Positions 1-6,990 are shown, counted from the first letter of the stretch. The stretch is 12,010 nucleotides of DNA from an uncultured Pseudomonadota bacterium (GCA_937891875.1 CALATR010001111.1:1-12010), one strand, 5' to 3'. A program made the numbers and translations. Notes: generated by a model from the letters alone, not told the origin.

Positions 1-150
1 CGGGACCCCACGCTGGGGGGCGCCGGTGCCCACCTCGAACACGTAGACGCTGACCTGCCCGGACGCCTCGGCGGCGAGGGCGACGGCGGGAGCGCACAGG
101 GCGGCGAGCGCCGCGCCAGCGAGGCCGAGGGTCGGAAGATGCCGGATCAC
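1..150 (-). CDS. Probable TonB-dependent receptor, N-terminus only (cut by window edge)
   Basis: Only the first 50 codons are present. A GTG start (150..148) overlaps the stop of the upstream TPR gene by four bases (GTGA), and GGAG lies 8 bases upstream. The visible protein begins with a signal peptide of about 28 residues (basic IRH, then an Ala/Leu-rich core, likely cut after ALA-A). It continues with QVSVYVFEVGTGAPQRGVP, a beta-rich run resembling the carboxypeptidase-regulatory-like or plug-proximal domain at the N-terminus of many TonB-dependent outer-membrane receptors. Being last in an exbB-exbD-tonB operon supports a receptor energised by that TonB. Export and the gene's existence are well supported. 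The receptor identity is inferred because the plug and barrel lie outside the window. Another periplasmic or outer-membrane protein with a regulatory-like domain is possible. Confidence 0.68.
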   Translation of the reverse strand, partial: MIRHLPTLGLAGAALAALCAPAVALAAEASGQVSVYVFEVGTGAPQRGVP

Positions 151-1343
151 AGGCAGTTCTCCGGGTTTGCCCGGCAGTCGGCCATGGCCTTGCGCAGGGT
201 CGCGGCGTCCTTGAAGAGCTGGGAGTCCTCGATTCGCTTGAGGGTCGACTCGGCGTCGTCGTAGCGACCCGCCTGGAACTGGGCGTAGCCGACCGCGTAG
301 GCGACGGGATCCTCGTCGAGGAGGCCCAGCGTCTCCAGGCGCGGCACCAGCGCGATGGCCTGGCCCCACTCCTCGGCACGAACCAGCAGGTCCAGCCGCA
401 GGCGGGCCTTGAGCTCGGCGTCGGGGATGAGCGAGTTCATGTAGAAGGCGCGCTCGAGGCGACCGGCGTCACGGAAGCACTCGGTCGCTGGAGCGGCGAG
501 GGTGGGGTCCAGCTCGGCGGCCTGCTGGAGGATGCTGCCGCACGCGCCGGGCAGGCCCTTGTCGACGTAGGTGACGGCGAGGCGGGTGTAGACGTCGGGC
601 TCGCTCGGGAAGCGCACCCGGGCCGCCTCCAGGACGCTCGCAGCCTCGTCGAGATTGCCGGTCCGACGCAGGGACTCGCCGACCGCGAGCCAGGCGGCGG
701 GGTCGTCCTGCACGCGCTCGAGGTAGCGGCTGCCGACCTCGCGGGCCTCCTGGTACAGGCCCAGCTTGATGAGCAGGTACAGGGCCTCGCGATCGAAGCT
801 GATGTCGTCGGGGAAGCGCACCCGGCCGGCCTGCAGGGTGTCCCAGGCCTCGACGTTGCGATCCAGCGCCTGGAGCGCGCGAGACTTGAGCTTGTAGGTG
901 CCTTCCACGTCGAGCGCGGCGGCCCCGGCCCGGTCGATGGTGGCGATCGCGGCCTCGTTGCGGTCGAGGGCGACCTGGGTCTGGGCGAGGCGCAGGAAGG
1001 TGTCGGTCGTGGTGTCGCCCGCGGCGATGGCGTTCTCGAAGTCGGTCGCCGCGTCTTCCTGGGCGCCCAGCTCGAAGTGGCAGCGGCCCTTCAGGCCCCA
1101 GAAGCGGGCCAGCTCGAAGTCGGCGCCGACCCCGTCGAGGTCGATCTCATCCAGCACGCGCAGCGCGCGATCGCAGTGGCCGTCGCCGATGAGCACGGAC
1201 GCCATGACGACCTTCTCGAGGTCCTCTGGCGCGGTGGTCTTCTCGGCGGGCGCGTCGTTGCCGCGGGCGGCGTCGGCGACGGGCACGACGGCGGGCAGCG
1301 CCAGCGCGCAGAGCAGGGAGAGTGCAGGGAGGATGCGGATCAT
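147..1343 (-). CDS. Periplasmic TPR-repeat protein of the TonB2-type operon
   Basis: A 398-residue protein with an N-terminal signal peptide (MIRIL, a Leu/Ala core, predicted cut near residues 25-26, ADA-A), so it is probably periplasmic. The rest is helical repeats with TPR spacing and residues: pairs around 'LAQTQVALDRNEAAIATIDRA', 'WLAVGESLRRTGNLDEAASVLEAA' and 'YAVGYAQFQAGRYDDAESTLKR', with Pro-containing turns. The ATG (1343..1341) overlaps the tonB stop by one base (TGATG), which favours this start over an in-frame ATG 27 codons upstream inside tonB. The Shine-Dalgarno is weak, so translation is probably coupled. A TPR protein follows tonB2 in Vibrio TonB2 loci, and the same position here suggests an accessory or scaffold role in energy transduction. 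The precise function is unknown. Paired Cys residues (such as those in RANPENCL and the ADC before it) may form disulfides. Confidence 0.85.
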   Translation of the reverse strand: MIRILPALSLLCALALPAVVPVADAARGNDAPAEKTTAPEDLEKVVMASVLIGDGHCDRALRVLDEIDLDGVGADFELARFWGLKGRCHFELGAQEDAATDFENAIAAGDTTTDTFLRLAQTQVALDRNEAAIATIDRAGAAALDVEGTYKLKSRALQALDRNVEAWDTLQAGRVRFPDDISFDREALYLLIKLGLYQEAREVGSRYLERVQDDPAAWLAVGESLRRTGNLDEAASVLEAARVRFPSEPDVYTRLAVTYVDKGLPGACGSILQQAAELDPTLAAPATECFRDAGRLERAFYMNSLIPDAELKARLRLDLLVRAEEWGQAIALVPRLETLGLLDEDPVAYAVGYAQFQAGRYDDAESTLKRIEDSQLFKDAATLRKAMADCRANPENCL

Positions 1344-1987
1344 CAGTCCAACCTGAACTCGAAGGGCTGGCGCGCGCGGATGGCGACCGGCTGACCTTCG
1401 TAGATGGCGGGCTCGTACTGCCACTGGCGCATGGCCTCGAGAGCGACCGCATCGAACACGCCGGGGGGCTCGGACTCGAGGACGCGCACGTCGGTGACCG
1501 AGCCGTCCGCCTGGATGAGCACGCTGAAGACGACGCGGCCCTCGATGTTCTTGGCGCGGGCGCGGGTGGGGTAGTCGGCGGCCACCCGGCGCACCGGGCG
1601 CGGGGGCTCATCGACGACCGACTCGTCCATGACCACGTTGGAGGCGTCGTCGAGCAGGCCAGCACCGGCGCCACCGAGGACGTCGTCGCTGAACTGGGGC
1701 AGGCCAAAGCTCATGCCAGCGAGCGCCGAGCCCAGGGATGGAGGCGGCGGCGCCTTGCTCTGGCGGGGCTTGGGCTTGGGCTTGGTCTCGGTCTTCTTCT
1801 TGGGCTTCGGCTTCTTCTTCGGCGGAGGGGTGTCGAAGACCACGGCCTGGGTCTTGTCGGTCTCGTCGCGCTCGAAGAAGGTGCTGTGCAGCAGGATCAA
1901 CAGCCCCGCGGTGCCGAGCGAGCCCAGCAGCATGGCGGCCAGCCCCACGGCCAGCCCGAACAGGCGATGGCGGAGCAGCGCCTGCAC
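1343..1987 (-). CDS. tonB: TonB family energy transducer (TonB2-like)
   Basis: A 214-residue inner-membrane-anchored periplasmic protein that couples the ExbB/ExbD proton motor to outer-membrane receptors. Residues 8-34 form one transmembrane segment (LFGLAVGLAAMLLGS...LILL). Residues 53-83 are the Pro/Lys-rich periplasm-spanning linker. Residues about 129-214 are the TonB C-terminal domain: YPTRARAKNIEGRV, VLIQADGSV, then FDAVALEAMRQWQYEPA and a final beta strand. The GTG start (1987..1985) overlaps the exbD stop by one base (TAGTG), with GGAGGG three bases upstream. The only other upstream extension would run inside exbD. It is short, like TonB2-type proteins, compared with about 240 residues for E. 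coli TonB. The stop overlaps the TPR gene start. Family assignment is secure. The TonB2 subtype comes from gene order. Confidence 0.93.
   Translation of the reverse strand: MQALLRHRLFGLAVGLAAMLLGSLGTAGLLILLHSTFFERDETDKTQAVVFDTPPPKKKPKPKKKTETKPKPKPRQSKAPPPPSLGSALAGMSFGLPQFSDDVLGGAGAGLLDDASNVVMDESVVDEPPRPVRRVAADYPTRARAKNIEGRVVFSVLIQADGSVTDVRVLESEPPGVFDAVALEAMRQWQYEPAIYEGQPVAIRARQPFEFRLD
1766..1785. repeat. Three tandem GGGCTT hexamers inside tonB
   Basis: On the plus strand GGGCTT occurs three times in a row (1766-1783) followed by GG. On the coding strand this is AAGCCC repeated, encoding the Lys-Pro alternation of the TonB linker. A further TTC/GGC-rich low-complexity stretch continues to about 1825. 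The units are in-frame hexamers, so gain or loss would alter linker length by Lys-Pro pairs without a frameshift. Confidence 0.8.
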
Positions 1988-2391
1988 TAGCCCTCCGCGT
2001 CGGTGATGACGCCGACGTCTTGCGCGCCGCCGAGGCGGCACTGGTCGATGACCTCGATGAGGCGCTCGGTGACGACGGAGCGATCCGCCACCACCAGCAC
2101 GGTGCCGCCGCTGGCGTCGCGCAGGTAGTCCCGCACGCGGCTCTGCAGCATCCACACCTTCACCGGGGCCTCGTCGACGTAGACCCCGCCGCCGCGCTCG
2201 ATGTACACCCGCAGAGCCTTGGTCGAAGCGGAGGAACCGCTGGATGCGCCGGGGCGCTCCAGCTCGAGCTGCATGTCCTTCACGAAGGTCGTCGTGACCA
2301 TGAAGAAGATGAGCAGGATGAAGACGACGTCGATCAGCGGGGAGATGTCCATCTCCGAGCCGTCGTTGCCCGAGCGGCGGCGCCACTTCAT
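1987..2391 (-). CDS. exbD: ExbD-family biopolymer transport protein
   Basis: A 134-residue ExbD/TolR-family subunit of the TonB energising complex. The short cytoplasmic N-terminus is followed by one transmembrane helix, MDISPLIDVVFILLIFFMV (residues 14-32). Asp21 in this helix matches the essential proton-path aspartate of ExbD. Residues about 40-134 are a small periplasmic domain (ALRVYIERGGGVYVDE ... VLVVADRSVVTERLIEVIDQCRLGGAQDVGVIT). The ATG at 2391..2389 overlaps the exbB stop by four bases (ATGA), with a good GGAGGT ribosome-binding site about five bases upstream. It ends in TAG, shared by one base with the tonB GTG. Length is normal for the family. Confidence 0.95.
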   Translation of the reverse strand: MKWRRRSGNDGSEMDISPLIDVVFILLIFFMVTTTFVKDMQLELERPGASSGSSASTKALRVYIERGGGVYVDEAPVKVWMLQSRVRDYLRDASGGTVLVVADRSVVTERLIEVIDQCRLGGAQDVGVITDAEG

Positions 2392-3011
2392 GCCGCACCT
2401 CCGGTCGCGCAGACCTTCTCGATGAGCTGGTCCAGCTCGTCCTCGATCTGGCGCTGCTTCCGGGCCAGGAGCGCGCCCAGCAGGATGCCGGGCACCGCGA
2501 CCACGAGGCCGGACTGGGTCGACACCAGGGCCTCGGACACGCCCGCGCCGATGCCGCCTCCGCCAGCGGTGTACATCATGCCGCTGCCGAGCGCGTCGAA
2601 GGTCGAGATCATGCCGGTGACGGTGCCGAGGAGCCCGGCGAGGGGCGCGACGATGGCGGCACCCTTGACGACGGCGGCCCAGGAGCCGGCCTCGTCACGG
2701 AGCGGGAGGAACGCCTCCTCGAGCCGCGAGCGCAGGGCGTCCTCGCCGCGGACCCCGGCGGCCACCCGCACCGCCTGCACGGCGGCGGTGTCGACGATGC
2801 CCATGGGCGCGGTCAGCTTGCCGCGGCGCGCCTTGTCGAGGAAGGCGTCGAGCGCGGTGAAGCTGTCGACCAGCGGCATGCCGCGGCGCAGGGTCCAGGC
2901 CCGCAGGCCGATCCCGAACCACATCAACAGGGTGACGGGCGCGAGGAACCACATCACGAACCCACCCTGACGCCACACCTCGGCGGCAGTGTCGAGGATG
3001 AACTCAAACAC
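2388..3011 (-). CDS. exbB: ExbB / MotA-TolQ-ExbB family proton channel protein
   Basis: A 207-residue inner-membrane proton-channel subunit. Three hydrophobic segments are at residues 16-36, 116-138 and 163-183. The MotA/TolQ/ExbB signature is clear: APLAGLLGTVTGMISTF (122-138), then GVSEALVSTQSGLVVAVPGILLGA (157-180). The GTG start at 3011..3009 has GAGGT eight bases upstream and overlaps the end of the preceding gene by eight bases. The open frame runs further upstream to 3260, but that part is an out-of-frame reading of the preceding gene's conserved C-terminus and lacks ExbB character, so I exclude it. The short form with a small N-terminus resembles Vibrio ExbB2 rather than longer E. coli ExbB. 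It is expected to assemble with ExbD, TonB and the upstream TtpC-like protein. Confidence 0.93.
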   Translation of the reverse strand: MFEFILDTAAEVWRQGGFVMWFLAPVTLLMWFGIGLRAWTLRRGMPLVDSFTALDAFLDKARRGKLTAPMGIVDTAAVQAVRVAAGVRGEDALRSRLEEAFLPLRDEAGSWAAVVKGAAIVAPLAGLLGTVTGMISTFDALGSGMMYTAGGGGIGAGVSEALVSTQSGLVVAVPGILLGALLARKQRQIEDELDQLIEKVCATGGAA

Positions 3012-4407
3012 CGGCGCCGACCTCGCGGAGCTGGGGACGCTCCTCGTCCTCGCCTCCGCTGGTGGGACGGGGATCCTCGTGGCGCTGCACGTTGAGCAGG
3101 TGCAGGGCGGAGCGCTCGAGGCGGCCCATGACGCCATTGCCCCAGCTGGACAGGATGTTGCCGACCAGCAGGGCGGGGATCGCGACGATGAGGCCCAGCT
3201 GGGTCGTGACCAGGGCCTCGGAGATACCGCCCGAGAGTCGGCGGGGATCGCCCGTTCCAAACTCGGTGATGATGTCGAAGGTGGCGATCATGCCGGTGAC
3301 GGTGCCCAGCAGACCCATCAGCGGGGCGACCGCCGCGATGACCAGGATGGCGGTCGAGAAGCGATCGACCTTGGGCTGCTCCCGGAGGATGGCCTCGCCC
3401 ACGACGTCTTCGAGCTGGTTCCGGGGACGGGCGAAGTTGGCGACCACCGCCTCGGCGATCCGACCGACCGCACCCCGGCCCTTCTTCGCCAGCGCCAGCG
3501 CCGCGCCGTCCTCGCCGGCCCGGAGCTTGTCCGCCACCTGCTCGACGAAGGACTGCCCGCTTCCGCCGACCAGCATCAGGGAGAGGGTGCGCAGGGCGAC
3601 CAGCACGATGGCGAGGAAGCCGAGGCCGATGATGACCAGGCCAGCCGGACCGCCAGCCTCGACGTAGCCGGCCCAGGTCTTCTCGGGCGCCTCGGTGATG
3701 CCCTTCTTGGTCGACTCGTACAGGAAGATGCCGAGCGTCTCGGGGAGCGCGCCGGCCTTCGCCGCGGACGCGGTGTCGGTGCCGCCGTCCCGCCACAGCT
3801 GGACCCGCCCCTGGCCGACCGGCTTGAGCGCCCCAGAGCCGGCGTTGGACAGGCCGTACGACGCGACGTTGCCGATGACCAGCACGTCGCCTTGGACCTG
3901 GGTGCCGTCCTGCAGGAAGTAGGTGCCGGACTCGGTGCGGACACTGCGGCCCTCCGAGATGCGGTTCAGGCCCTCGGCGAAGGCCGCGGCAAGCACCGGA
4001 GCCTGCGGCTCGAGCCCCTCCCCCTGGGCCTCGGGCAGGGCGAAGCCCTCGCGCTCGAGGCTGGAGCTGGCCTGGAAGATGGCGTTGCTGACCATCTCCT
4101 CGCCTTCCATCGCCACCTGGGCGCTGCGCTCGACGTCGCGCAGGGAGTCCTCGGACGTCTCGGCCTGGGTCTGCAGCCGGACCAGCTTGCCCTGCAGGCG
4201 ATCGAGCTCGCCCCGGGACTTGGACAGCGCGCTGGCTGCGCGCTGCTTCTCCTCGACGAGGCGCTGCTCGAGCGCCTCCTTCTCCGCCTTCAGGTAGGCA
4301 AACTCCTTCTGGTAGGCGGCGTCCAGGGACGGCGTCTCCGCGTGGGCCTGGGTGACCGGGAGGCAGAGCCCCGCCCAGACCGCGGCGATCAGGATGAGCG
4401 CGCGCAT
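3004..4407 (-). CDS. ttpC: TtpC-like ExbB-family protein with periplasmic coiled-coil domain
   Basis: A 467-residue protein. A signal peptide (1-23, cut after AHA) precedes a coiled coil (about 30-105, AEKEALEQRLVEEKQRAASA) and a periplasmic region (about 130-250) with a beta-rich part (GTYFLQDGTQVQGDVLVIGN). A MotA/TolQ/ExbB domain follows, with transmembrane segments near 253-275, 352-374 and 400-420 and motifs APLMGLLGTVTGMIATF and GGISEALVTTQLGLIVAIPA. A periplasmic domain fused to ExbB is the architecture of TtpC, the fourth component required by Vibrio TonB2 systems. The gene lies between a DUF3450 gene and exbB, as in those loci. The ATG at 4407 is preferred to a GTG three bases earlier because GGAGGG lies six bases upstream of it. 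The C-terminal tail (440-467) is charged and probably disordered. The symbol is by analogy. Confidence 0.88.
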   Translation of the reverse strand: MRALILIAAVWAGLCLPVTQAHAETPSLDAAYQKEFAYLKAEKEALEQRLVEEKQRAASALSKSRGELDRLQGKLVRLQTQAETSEDSLRDVERSAQVAMEGEEMVSNAIFQASSSLEREGFALPEAQGEGLEPQAPVLAAAFAEGLNRISEGRSVRTESGTYFLQDGTQVQGDVLVIGNVASYGLSNAGSGALKPVGQGRVQLWRDGGTDTASAAKAGALPETLGIFLYESTKKGITEAPEKTWAGYVEAGGPAGLVIIGLGFLAIVLVALRTLSLMLVGGSGQSFVEQVADKLRAGEDGAALALAKKGRGAVGRIAEAVVANFARPRNQLEDVVGEAILREQPKVDRFSTAILVIAAVAPLMGLLGTVTGMIATFDIITEFGTGDPRRLSGGISEALVTTQLGLIVAIPALLVGNILSSWGNGVMGRLERSALHLLNVQRHEDPRPTSGGEDEERPQLREVGAGV

Positions 4408-5177
4408 CACAGTCCCTCCACCAGGACGTTCGGAAGCTCGAAATACCCGACGCGAACCTGCTTCTCGAGGGCGTCGAACAGCTTCTCCACCTGGGTGGCG
4501 GAGGCGCCGTCGAGGGGCGTGTACGACCAGTTGCCGGGGCCGCCGGTGACGGCCCCCACGGTGCCGTCGTCAGACCGCCAGTACATCATCACCATGCCGA
4601 CCCGAGCCACGTCGACCAACGCCTCACCGTCCGGCAGCGGCACCACCTGCTCGTCGAGGATGTTCTCGCGGGTGAGCCGCAGCTCGTCCTCGACCAGCTG
4701 CCACACGCGGGTGGTGGCGCGCTGGGGAGTCAGCGTGCCGTCGACCAGCTGACTCTCGATCTTGTCGATCTCGGCGAGGCGGTCTTCGTGACGGTAGGGG
4801 AGGCTGCCCTGGATGGAGCTCCGCAGGTCCGCGAGCGCCTTGTCGAGCACCGGGCTCAGGACCTCGCCGGCGATCTTCTCGCTCTGCAGGGCCGTGCGCT
4901 GGCGCTCGATCATGCGCTGCAGCTCCTCGACCCGGACCTCCTCCTGGCGGATGCGGGCCTCGAGGTCGGTCTTCTGCAGCTCGATGCTCCGCAGCTCGCC
5001 GCGGGCGTCTTCCTTGACCGCGTCGATCTCGGCGGACAGGGACTCCACCTCGGCGCGCAGCTCGGCCAGGCGGCGGGCCTGATCGGTCTCGTCGGCCAGC
5101 GCGACCGAGGAGCCCAGCAGGGCCAGCGCGAGCAGTGCGGCGCGGGGCAGGGGCAGGGGTGAGAGGCGCAAGCGCAT
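4407..5177 (-). CDS. DUF3450-type periplasmic coiled-coil protein
   Basis: First gene of the TonB2-type operon, 256 residues. A signal peptide (MRLRLS, then a Leu/Ala core, cut after ALA at residue 28) precedes a long Glu/Arg-rich coiled coil (about 31-105, with heptads such as LRAEVESLSAEIDAVKEDAR). A globular part carries DUF3450 features: SLPYRHEDRLAEIDKIESQL, RVWQLVEDELRLTRE, and DVARVGMVMMYWRSDDGTVG. The ATG at 5177 is chosen over a GTG two codons earlier because GGAG sits five bases before it. The stop overlaps the next gene by one base (TGATG). DUF3450 proteins stand beside ttpC-exbB-exbD-tonB in Vibrio and many other proteobacteria. Their biochemical role is not established. A periplasmic partner of the TtpC coiled coil is a reasonable inference. 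Confidence 0.83.
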   Translation of the reverse strand: MRLRLSPLPLPRAALLALALLGSSVALADETDQARRLAELRAEVESLSAEIDAVKEDARGELRSIELQKTDLEARIRQEEVRVEELQRMIERQRTALQSEKIAGEVLSPVLDKALADLRSSIQGSLPYRHEDRLAEIDKIESQLVDGTLTPQRATTRVWQLVEDELRLTRENILDEQVVPLPDGEALVDVARVGMVMMYWRSDDGTVGAVTGGPGNWSYTPLDGASATQVEKLFDALEKQVRVGYFELPNVLVEGL

Positions 5178-5230
5178 GGACACTCCGGTGAGGGTGCAGG
5201 ATTACCGGGCGGTGCAGTCAGGCCGGGGGC

Positions 5231-5257
5231 CAAGCCGAAACAAGATCGGAAGGCTTG
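5231..5257. promoter_or_regulatory. Inverted repeat upstream of the TonB operon
   Basis: CAAGCC (5231-5236) and GGCTTG (5252-5257) are exact inverted repeats separated by 15 bases. An inner CCGA/TCGG pair offers an alternative stem. The element lies about 55-80 bases upstream of the first operon gene, in the only sizeable non-coding stretch before it. It could be an operator or a leader hairpin. No sigma-70 -35/-10 pair can be placed with confidence anywhere in 5184-5379, and nothing else is recognisable in that stretch. Confidence 0.3.
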
Positions 5258-5379
5258 CGGTCATCGACGCTACGCCTTTGTGTCAGGATCCGTTCATCCG
5301 CACAGCGACAGCATCATCGGCGGCACAAGCGACGAGACCCCCGCCCCGCTTCCATGGTGGATCGGGACGAGGGTCGCGT

Positions 5380-5407
5380 GAGAACGGGCGTCTTCCGCCC
5401 AATTCTC
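5380..5407 (-). terminator. Hairpin overlapping the stop codon of the beta-helix lipoprotein gene
   Basis: On the minus strand GAGAA-TT-GGGCG-GAAGA-CGCCC-G-TTCTC forms a two-part stem: five plus five perfect base pairs, a small TT/G internal loop and a five-base apical loop. The 5' arm begins inside the TGA stop codon (5408..5406). No run of T follows, so it may be a processing or stability hairpin rather than a classical intrinsic terminator. Its position suggests it separates the lipoprotein transcript from the TonB operon. Confidence 0.55.
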
Positions 5408-6809
5408 AGTTCATGTCGGTGACGATCCAGCCGGCGGTCCAGTCGGAGCCCGGAGCCACGCCACCGATGTGGGTGCCGCGGTCGAACCAGCTGTCGGAGG
5501 GAGCCGCGCCGCCCGAGGTGGCGTCGCCCTTGCTGGCCCAGTTGGGGCTGGAGAGGCTGGTGCTCTCGATGTAGTCGGTGGTCACACCGGTCTCGTCGGC
5601 GGTGTTGGCGCTGTTGAGCGTGGTGAACCAGTCGGCGACGAGCCAGGTGGGGGTCCACTCGGGATCGAAGTCCGTGGCGTCGTCCTCGTCGAAGAGGCCG
5701 CCGTCGCAGTCCACGACGATGCTGTTCTCGATGGTCAGCTCGCCGGAGAGGTTGGCGCCGGACAGCGCGTTCTCGTAGGTCTCGCGGTTGTCGACGTCGA
5801 TGCAGTCGCCGCCGAAGTTCGCGACCAGGAAGCTGTAGCCGTTGAAGCCGGTACCGCGGCGCAGCTTCATGCCGTCGTCGCCCTCGGGGGCGTTCTTGGA
5901 GCCCAGGAGCGTGACGTGGCTCATGGTCGGCTTGGACCGCGGGCTGGCCGCGTTGTCGTCCTCGTTGTTGTCCGCCTCGATGCCGCGATCGCCGGCGTCG
6001 TCGTACTGCTGCACGACGGCGTGCTGGAGCTTGCCGGTCCAGCCGTTGGTCCAGTCGATGCTGTCGTCGTGCGCGCCGGTGATGACGACGTGCTTGACCT
6101 GGGCCGCGCCACCGAAGAACTCGATGCCGTCGTCACGGTTGCGGTGGATCTGGATGTAGTCGACCTCGGTGCCGGAGCCGACGCCCTGGAACGCGATGCC
6201 GTTGAGCTGGTCCTCGTCGGTGACCTGGTCGCCGGCGTGGGTGACGACGACGTACTTGAGGATGCCGCTGTCGTCGGCGTTGTCGTTGCCGCCGTAGAAG
6301 CCGGCGTCGCCCTCGGACTCGACGTTGCAGTCGTTGGGGTCGGCGCAGAGGTTGTTGAGGCCGTAGCCGTTCAGGATGATGCCGCCCCAGTCACCGGGGT
6401 TCCGGCTCTGGGCGCCGGAGGTGAAGACGATGGGGGCGTCGGCGGTGCCCTGGGCGTCGATCTTGGCGCACCGGGCGATGGCCAGGAAGGAGCGCTTGCC
6501 GGTGGCGCCGTACACGGTGGTGCCGGCGTCGACGGTCAGGGTCGGGCAGTTGTCGGCGTCGTCACCGACGAAGACGGCGCCGTCGAGGACCCACACCACA
6601 TCGGCGGTGAAGGTGAAGTCGGCGGTGAAGGTGCCGGTGACGGTGCAGACGCTGTCCGGGTTCAGGCCGTCGCTGCAGGACACGTTGGACGGGAGGTCCG
6701 AGGTGTCGGTGTCGTCGGTGCCATCGGTGGGGTCGGTCTCGCCGTTGTCGCAGGCGGCCAGGCCGAGCGTGAGAGCGGAAGCAAGGATCGCGGTCATGTA
6801 CAGGCGCAT
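5406..6809 (-). CDS. Right-handed parallel beta-helix lipoprotein, Asp-rich
   Basis: A 467-residue exported lipoprotein. The signal peptide MRLYMTAILASALTLGLAAC ends in a lipobox (LAAC, lipidated Cys20). An Asp/Thr-rich linker follows (21-40). Residues 60-375 consist of short beta-strand coils typical of a pectate-lyase-like parallel beta-helix, with signatures GDWGGIILNGYG (139-150), DYIQIHRNRDDGIEFFGGAA (217-236), HVVITGAHDDSIDWTNGWTG (240-259) and NSIVVDCDGG. The C-terminus has THIGGVAPGSDWTAGWIV, a conserved ending in this family as I know it. Eight Cys after the lipidated one (45, 55, 88, 114, 155, 161, 336, 368) could form disulfides. The ATG has GGAGGAG four bases upstream. This family is common beside TonB-dependent receptors in Bacteroidota and Proteobacteria. 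Its substrate is unknown, and it may bind ligand or cell-surface material rather than act as an enzyme. It diverges from phoB. Confidence 0.88.
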   Translation of the reverse strand: MRLYMTAILASALTLGLAACDNGETDPTDGTDDTDTSDLPSNVSCSDGLNPDSVCTVTGTFTADFTFTADVVWVLDGAVFVGDDADNCPTLTVDAGTTVYGATGKRSFLAIARCAKIDAQGTADAPIVFTSGAQSRNPGDWGGIILNGYGLNNLCADPNDCNVESEGDAGFYGGNDNADDSGILKYVVVTHAGDQVTDEDQLNGIAFQGVGSGTEVDYIQIHRNRDDGIEFFGGAAQVKHVVITGAHDDSIDWTNGWTGKLQHAVVQQYDDAGDRGIEADNNEDDNAASPRSKPTMSHVTLLGSKNAPEGDDGMKLRRGTGFNGYSFLVANFGGDCIDVDNRETYENALSGANLSGELTIENSIVVDCDGGLFDEDDATDFDPEWTPTWLVADWFTTLNSANTADETGVTTDYIESTSLSSPNWASKGDATSGGAAPSDSWFDRGTHIGGVAPGSDWTAGWIVTDMN

Positions 6810-6836
6810 GATTCTCCTCCAAGGGCCTCGTGGGCC

Positions 6837-6874
6837 GTGACGCTCCAGGTTTACGCCTCGACTGTGACGGCTCC
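6837..6874. promoter_or_regulatory. Repeated GTGACG(G)CTCC motif upstream of the lipoprotein gene
   Basis: GTGACGCTCC (6837-6846) and GTGACGGCTCC (6864-6874) are near-identical direct repeats whose starts are 27 bases apart, lying 28-65 bases upstream of the lipoprotein start. On the lipoprotein's strand they read GGAGCCGTCAC and GGAGCGTCAC, with the AT-richer GGCGTAAACC between them. They could be binding sites for an activator of this gene. They do not fit the 11-base spacing of canonical Pho half-sites. Confidence 0.35.
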
Positions 6875-6990
6875 GGTCTGTGCGGGTGAATCCCTGTCAC
6901 GCAGTCGATCCGAAATCGCATAGGATGGTTGAACGCCGAAAATCGGACACACGCACTCTCTCCGACCCCGTCGCACACCATCAACTTGGC

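Noticed and set aside
1344..1424. Longer start for the TPR protein inside tonB
   Set aside because: The added N-terminus is Arg-rich and would bury the evident signal peptide. The start overlapping the tonB stop fits the pattern of the whole operon.
3012..3260. N-terminal extension of exbB
   Set aside because: The extra residues are an out-of-frame reading of the TtpC-like C-terminus. A GTG with a good ribosome-binding site at 3011 gives a normal ExbB start.
2989..4752. 587-codon open frame on the plus strand across the ttpC-like gene
   Set aside because: The translation is Leu/Gly/Asp/Gln-rich with no recognisable motif and is antisense to strongly conserved ExbB-family sequence.
5184..5379. 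Short leader peptide upstream of the TonB operon
   Set aside because: The only small open frame seen on the minus strand is about 13 codons, without a ribosome-binding site or biased residue content suggesting attenuation.
5469..6923. Long open frame on the plus strand opposite the beta-helix lipoprotein
   Set aside because: It is a GC-driven shadow: a low-complexity Val/Gly/Ala/Asp-rich translation with no domain. The opposite strand has a lipobox, ribosome-binding site and conserved family motifs.
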